Assembly: GCA_036266155.1 (NCBI GenBank)
Contig: DATANR010000163.1
Coordinates: 1 to 18,711 of the forward strand
Length of the DNA stretch: 18,711 bases
Reading direction: 5' to 3'
Source of the DNA: SIAJ01 sp036266155
Lineage (GTDB): Bacteria; Planctomycetota; Planctomycetia; Gemmatales; Gemmataceae
Of the stretch, positions 15,977-18,711 are shown piece by piece. Within the stretch, counting starts at the first letter, position 1, and each line of letters starts with the position of its first letter. A model generated the notes under the pieces. The model had not been told where the DNA came from. It saw nothing but the letters and a program-made list of their open reading frames with translations, and made no database searches. The position numbers and the translations under genes were made by a program.

Positions 15977-16360
15977 TCAATCGTCGTCGTCGCCAAATTC
16001 CTCTTCTTCCTCGTCGTCGTCATCGTCGTCCTCGTCATCATCGAGGTCGTCGTCGCCGAACTCCTCGTCCTCGAACTCCTCATCGTCGTCGAGGTCGTCG
16101 TCCAGTTCGTCGTCGTCGAAATCATCGTCGTCGTCGAAGTCATCATCGTCGTCATCGTCGTCGAGATCGCCGAAGTCATCGTCTTCGTCGTCCTCGTCAT
16201 CATCGTCGGCGTCCTCTTCGTCGTCCGCCGGCGCCTCGTCTTCTTCTTCGTCGCGGGCGTCCCAAAGCGGGGCGATCCCGTCCGGCAGAAGCCACGGGTC
16301 GGTCGCCGGGCCGTCGCCCTCGGCTAGGACGGCCGTGAGGATCTCGGTTCGGCCGGTCAT
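15977..16360 (-). CDS. Extremely acidic Asp/Glu-rich protein of unknown function
   Basis: The 127-residue protein has a normal-looking head (MTGRTEILTAVLAEGDGPAT, DPWLLPDGIAPLWDARD, residues 1-37). The tail of about 90 residues is almost only Asp and Glu, broken by single Phe, Leu, Gly or Ala. Asp runs reach eight in a row, with regular [DE]n-F and [DE]n-L spacing. Such tails are disordered and bind cations or basic proteins. The head resembles a short linear domain but matches no family I know. GAGG at 16369-16372 precedes ATG 16360 by 8 nt. The DNA is a near-uninterrupted GAC/GAT/GAG codon tract. The use of mixed codons (GAC and GAT, not one repeated triplet) argues that the protein, rather than simple triplet slippage, is maintained. 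Confidence 0.75.
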   Translation of the reverse strand: MTGRTEILTAVLAEGDGPATDPWLLPDGIAPLWDARDEEEDEAPADDEEDADDDDEDDEDDDFGDLDDDDDDDDFDDDDDFDDDELDDDLDDDEEFEDEEFGDDDLDDDEDDDDDDEEEEEFGDDDD

Positions 16361-16670
16361 TGGGAAGTCCTCATGTCGGGGTGCAAAAACCGTGGTTTCA
16401 TTGGCTATCGGTATCCGTCGGCTGAAACTCCAGCAAGAGAGCAGGCACCAAATTGCCCACTTTTTTTCCGATCGTCAATCGGCCCGATCCATTGGCGGCG
16501 CAAATAGTTTACGCCCACGAAGTCGAACCCCAATCGTAGACGCTTCTTAGTAACCGCTCCCGAGCGTGTCAAGCGGGCCTGGCAAAACCTTTTTGCCCAT
16601 CGTGTCGGCCATGTTATTAACACTCCGAACTGCCCGTTGTCCATGCGAAAATCGTTCGCATCATGGCCCT
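16361..16670. other. Divergent intergenic region, no gene seen
   Basis: This 310-nt gap separates the acidic-protein gene (-) from the ceramidase-like gene (+) and should hold both promoters. For the plus strand, a weak pair TTGCCC (16593-16598) and TATTAA (16615-16620), 16 nt apart, is the best candidate. I found no convincing minus-strand pair. A T8 run near 16460 has no adjacent stem. The plus-strand frame is open from ATG 16566, but residues before 16671 show no protein-like pattern. Confidence 0.5.
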
Positions 16671-17396
16671 ATGACCGACGAAAACGCCATGATCGTTGTA
16701 CCGCAGCGGGCCGCCGACCGCGGGCCGTTCTATACGGAAACGCCGCCGGAACTCAAAAGCGGCCTGCCCTACCCTGGCCCGGTTGCCGAGCCCTGGAACG
16801 CGGCCACCGCGTTCTTGTTCGTCGCCATTGTGGTGTATTGGGTCGTGCGCCTGCGCGGGAGGCTGAAAAACTATCCGTTCCTCGCCGTCGCCCTGCCCAT
16901 CCTGTTCGTCGGCGGCGTCGGCGGCACTCTCTACCACGGTCTCCGCAATTGGTCCGGCTTTTTCTGGATGGATGTGATCCCGATCTACTTCCTCGGCCTG
17001 ATCGTGAGCGTCTACTGGTGGATCCGGCTCGGCCCGCGCATCAGCCATCTCGTTACCATGATCGCGGTCATGGTCTTGCTGATGATGCTCGGCCAATGGC
17101 AGCTGCCGACCATGTGGGCCATTCAACTTTCGTATGCGATGCTGGCCCTGCTCGTGCTGATTCCGCTGGGCCTGGTCCTGTTCCGCACCCGTTGCCGCCA
17201 CGCCGGCTGGGTGGCAACATCGCTGATCTCCTTCGGCATCGCGTGGTTCTTCCGCATCGCCGACACCTGGGAACCACCGCTCCTTCCCATGGGCACCCAC
17301 TGGCTCTGGCACACGTTCGGAGCGCTGACGACTTTTTCGCTCAGCGAGTACGTGTATCGGATTGAGGGGGTGAGCTTGAAGCGGGCAAGGAAATGA
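16671..17396 (+). CDS. Ceramidase-like (CREST-type) integral membrane hydrolase
   Basis: The 241-residue protein has about seven hydrophobic segments and the polar signature of the alkaline ceramidase/CREST superfamily. This comprises an early EPWN motif (Glu40-Asn43), His89 followed by Asp101 (YHGLRNWSGFFWMDVIPI) and a late His210-x3-His214 pair (THWLWHTFGA). In the family these histidines and the aspartate bind a catalytic zinc that hydrolyses amide bonds such as that of ceramide. The usual serine four residues before the first histidine is Gly85 here (Thr at 86), so activity on ceramide is not assured. ATG 16671 was chosen because the EPWN core follows at normal distance. ATG 16689 is an alternative, and neither has a good ribosome binding site. 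The alternative family is haemolysin III/PAQR-like, which shares the superfamily. Confidence 0.65.
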   Translation: MTDENAMIVVPQRAADRGPFYTETPPELKSGLPYPGPVAEPWNAATAFLFVAIVVYWVVRLRGRLKNYPFLAVALPILFVGGVGGTLYHGLRNWSGFFWMDVIPIYFLGLIVSVYWWIRLGPRISHLVTMIAVMVLLMMLGQWQLPTMWAIQLSYAMLALLVLIPLGLVLFRTRCRHAGWVATSLISFGIAWFFRIADTWEPPLLPMGTHWLWHTFGALTTFSLSEYVYRIEGVSLKRARK

Positions 17397-17824
17397 GTGG
17401 CCGATTCGTTGCATTGCACGCGCGGATTCCTCTGGCGGCGCGCCATCCACCCGGGACCAAGCGAATTCCACTTTGCTGGAATCACCCTACCTTTTTTTGC
17501 CCGAAGCAGCGGCCATGCTTGCCACATTCTATTGCATCAGCGCCTGGCTGCCGTCGCACGTGCATTAGCATGCAACTCGGCCCAATCGGATAAAATCACA
17601 TGGCCTCCGCATTTTTCTTGACTTGGCAGACGCCACTTGGGATCATTTACCCGGTGTGGATCAGGATTGCACTCGAAGCATCCATAGCAATGACGCTACC
17701 GGTGCGATCTCTGCCCAAAGACTGGATGAATACCGCGGCCGTTGCCGCCCCATGTTTTTCCAATTGCGGGGAGTCGATCCAAAAAACTGGTTAGTGTATA
17801 TTCAACACCCACAAGAACCCTTCC
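17397..17824. other. Intergenic region without a convincing gene
   Basis: This 428-nt stretch lies between two plus-strand genes. A small stem, ATTCCA/TGGAAT (17465-17470, 17477-17482), is followed after 9 nt by T7 (17492-17498), which makes a poor terminator for the upstream gene. Short open frames occur (ATG 17600 to 17794; TTG 17623 to 17856), but neither has a ribosome binding site or a recognisable pattern, and the second runs into the next gene. TATATT at 17797-17802 could be a -10 box for that gene, without a matching -35. Base composition drops in GC through this region. Confidence 0.5.
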
Positions 17825-18711
17825 ATGCCCAGCCACGACCCAAGCTTAGATACTAATCCTCCCTTGGCCCTTTCTGCAGCAGAACTAAAGATTCTTGATC
17901 TGCTTGATGTCAAGGTCTATGTCAAAGACCTGAATAGCCGATTCACCTACATGAATTCTCGGTGCCTGCAGAATATGCGGGTGAATTCCCTTGCAGAAGT
18001 GATTGGGAAGACTGACGCCGACTTTTTTACTGCGGACTTGGCCGCACAGCAGCGACAGGACGAAATAGACGTAATGACTACGGGGAAGCCGAAGGACAAA
18101 CTTGAATGTGAGCAATGGGGGGATAAGCGACAAACATGGGTGCTAACCTCAAAGGTTCCTTTGCGGGGCCCCGATGGGACGATTATCGGCGTCGTCGGGA
18201 CCTCCAAAGACGTGACGGATTTTGAAAACAAAGCTCTTGCATACGAGTTTCTGTTGGATCAGATTCCGGACCCAATGTGGGTAAAGAACGCAGACCTTAA
18301 ATTCGTCTTTGTGAACGCGGCGTTGGCCAAGCTATTGGGCAAGGAAAAAAAAGAAATCCATAATAAGACCGACCAGGATCATTTGACGATCCAACAAGAA
18401 ATTGATCAATTCAGACGGGACGATCTAGCAGTATTGTCAACAGGTAAGACTCTGCGCAAGATCGAGAAGATTACCACACGCGATTCCCAAGTCCGCACGA
18501 TAGAGACTCAAAAGGTTCGGTTGCCGGGTCCAGATGCTCCCGCAGAGTCAAAGTACCAGGTACTTGGCATCGCCAGAGATGTTACGGAGCAGATTCGAGC
18601 ACAACGCGCCCTTCAAGACGAGAGGCAAGCTCGCACAATTGCGCACGCACTAAACGGATGGATTGCGGTTATGGAGGGGTCTTGGTTTTGCCTCAAGTTG
18701 ACCCACGGCGA
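17825..18711 (+). CDS. Tandem PAS-domain sensor protein, 3' end cut by the window
   Basis: The frame runs from ATG 17825 to the last base without a stop (295 codons plus two bases), so the C terminus is missing. Two PAS/PAC units are readable. The first, at about residues 22-130, starts LKILDLLDVKVYVKDLNSRF, has IGKTDADFF and ends GVVGTSKDVTD. The second, at about 138-258, starts LLDQIPDPMWVKNADLKFVF, has LGKEKKEIHNKTDQD and ends LGIARDVTEQ. A helical linker (RAQRALQDERQARTIAHAL) leads into an unidentified segment. Such proteins sense small molecules or redox state and usually end in a histidine kinase, GGDEF or effector domain. There is no membrane segment so far. Codon choice (AAA, AGA, ATA, TTA) is more AT-rich than in the rest of the window, hinting at a different origin. 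Confidence 0.85.
   Translation, partial: MPSHDPSLDTNPPLALSAAELKILDLLDVKVYVKDLNSRFTYMNSRCLQNMRVNSLAEVIGKTDADFFTADLAAQQRQDEIDVMTTGKPKDKLECEQWGDKRQTWVLTSKVPLRGPDGTIIGVVGTSKDVTDFENKALAYEFLLDQIPDPMWVKNADLKFVFVNAALAKLLGKEKKEIHNKTDQDHLTIQQEIDQFRRDDLAVLSTGKTLRKIEKITTRDSQVRTIETQKVRLPGPDAPAESKYQVLGIARDVTEQIRAQRALQDERQARTIAHALNGWIAVMEGSWFCLKLTHG

Noticed and set aside
15977..16260. CRISPR-like or minisatellite array
   Set aside because: The repetition is at codon level (Asp/Glu codons) without fixed-length repeats or spacers, and it lies in an open frame with a start and ribosome site.
15805..16338. Plus-strand Arg/His-rich open frame opposite the acidic gene
   Set aside because: Its composition is the direct complement of the GAC/GAT/GAG codon tract; it has no domain and no ribosome site.
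17500..17545. Possible sigma-54 promoter (TGCCAC ... TTGCA)
   Set aside because: The spacing is one base too long and the -24 GG dinucleotide is missing, so it does not fit the TGGCAC-N5-TTGC rule.

Overview
The window looks like chromosomal DNA from a planctomycete, probably near the Gemmataceae/Gemmatales. The main evidence is the secreted WD40 protein at 9304-10830, whose C-terminal region has the helical layout typical of planctomycete WD40 proteins. Supporting evidence is a secreted BON protein with a Gly/Pro/Tyr-rich tail, high-GC coding sequence, strong GGAGG ribosome binding sites, and intergenic palindromes of the GCCCC-AA-GGGGC type. The phylum is inferred from these features and was not confirmed by a database search. 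The first 27 bases are only C and are probably a sequencing or assembly edge artefact.

Layout. 1-3984 (+): apolipoprotein N-acyltransferase (lnt), a repeat-filled spacer, a membrane-anchored alpha/beta hydrolase, a dispersed palindromic element (copy A), and a secreted protein of unknown function. 3954-6790 (-): a DinG/YoaA-type helicase lacking one iron-sulfur cysteine, preceded on the same strand by the BON protein, with a hairpin between them. 6983-7154 (+): a complete tRNA-Arg(ACG) unit with consensus promoter, tRNA and terminator. 7233-9241: two small unrecognised helical proteins on opposite strands and a membrane-anchored phospholipase D-fold protein. 9304-10830 (+): the WD40 protein. 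10834-13918 (-): a two-component system, in which a sensor histidine kinase overlaps the start of an NtrC-type sigma-54 activator. 14157-14801 (+): a MarC-family membrane protein, followed by copy B of the dispersed element. 15000-16360 (-): a metallophosphoesterase and an extremely acidic Asp/Glu-rich protein. 16671-17396 (+): a ceramidase-like (CREST-type) membrane protein. 17825-end (+): a two-PAS sensor protein, cut by the window edge, with more AT-rich codons than its neighbours.

How the genes work together. Most are single housekeeping or envelope genes. The only clear functional unit is the kinase/activator pair. Lnt, the BON protein, MarC, the metallophosphoesterase and the ceramidase-like protein all point to the cell envelope, but no shared pathway can be shown. 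I see no CRISPR array, transposase, integrase, biosynthetic cluster or recognisable defence island. The least explained signal is a pair of about 129-nt palindromic elements, 11.7 kb apart in opposite orientation. Their similarity extends well beyond the hairpin, so they look like members of an undescribed small repeat or structured-RNA family.
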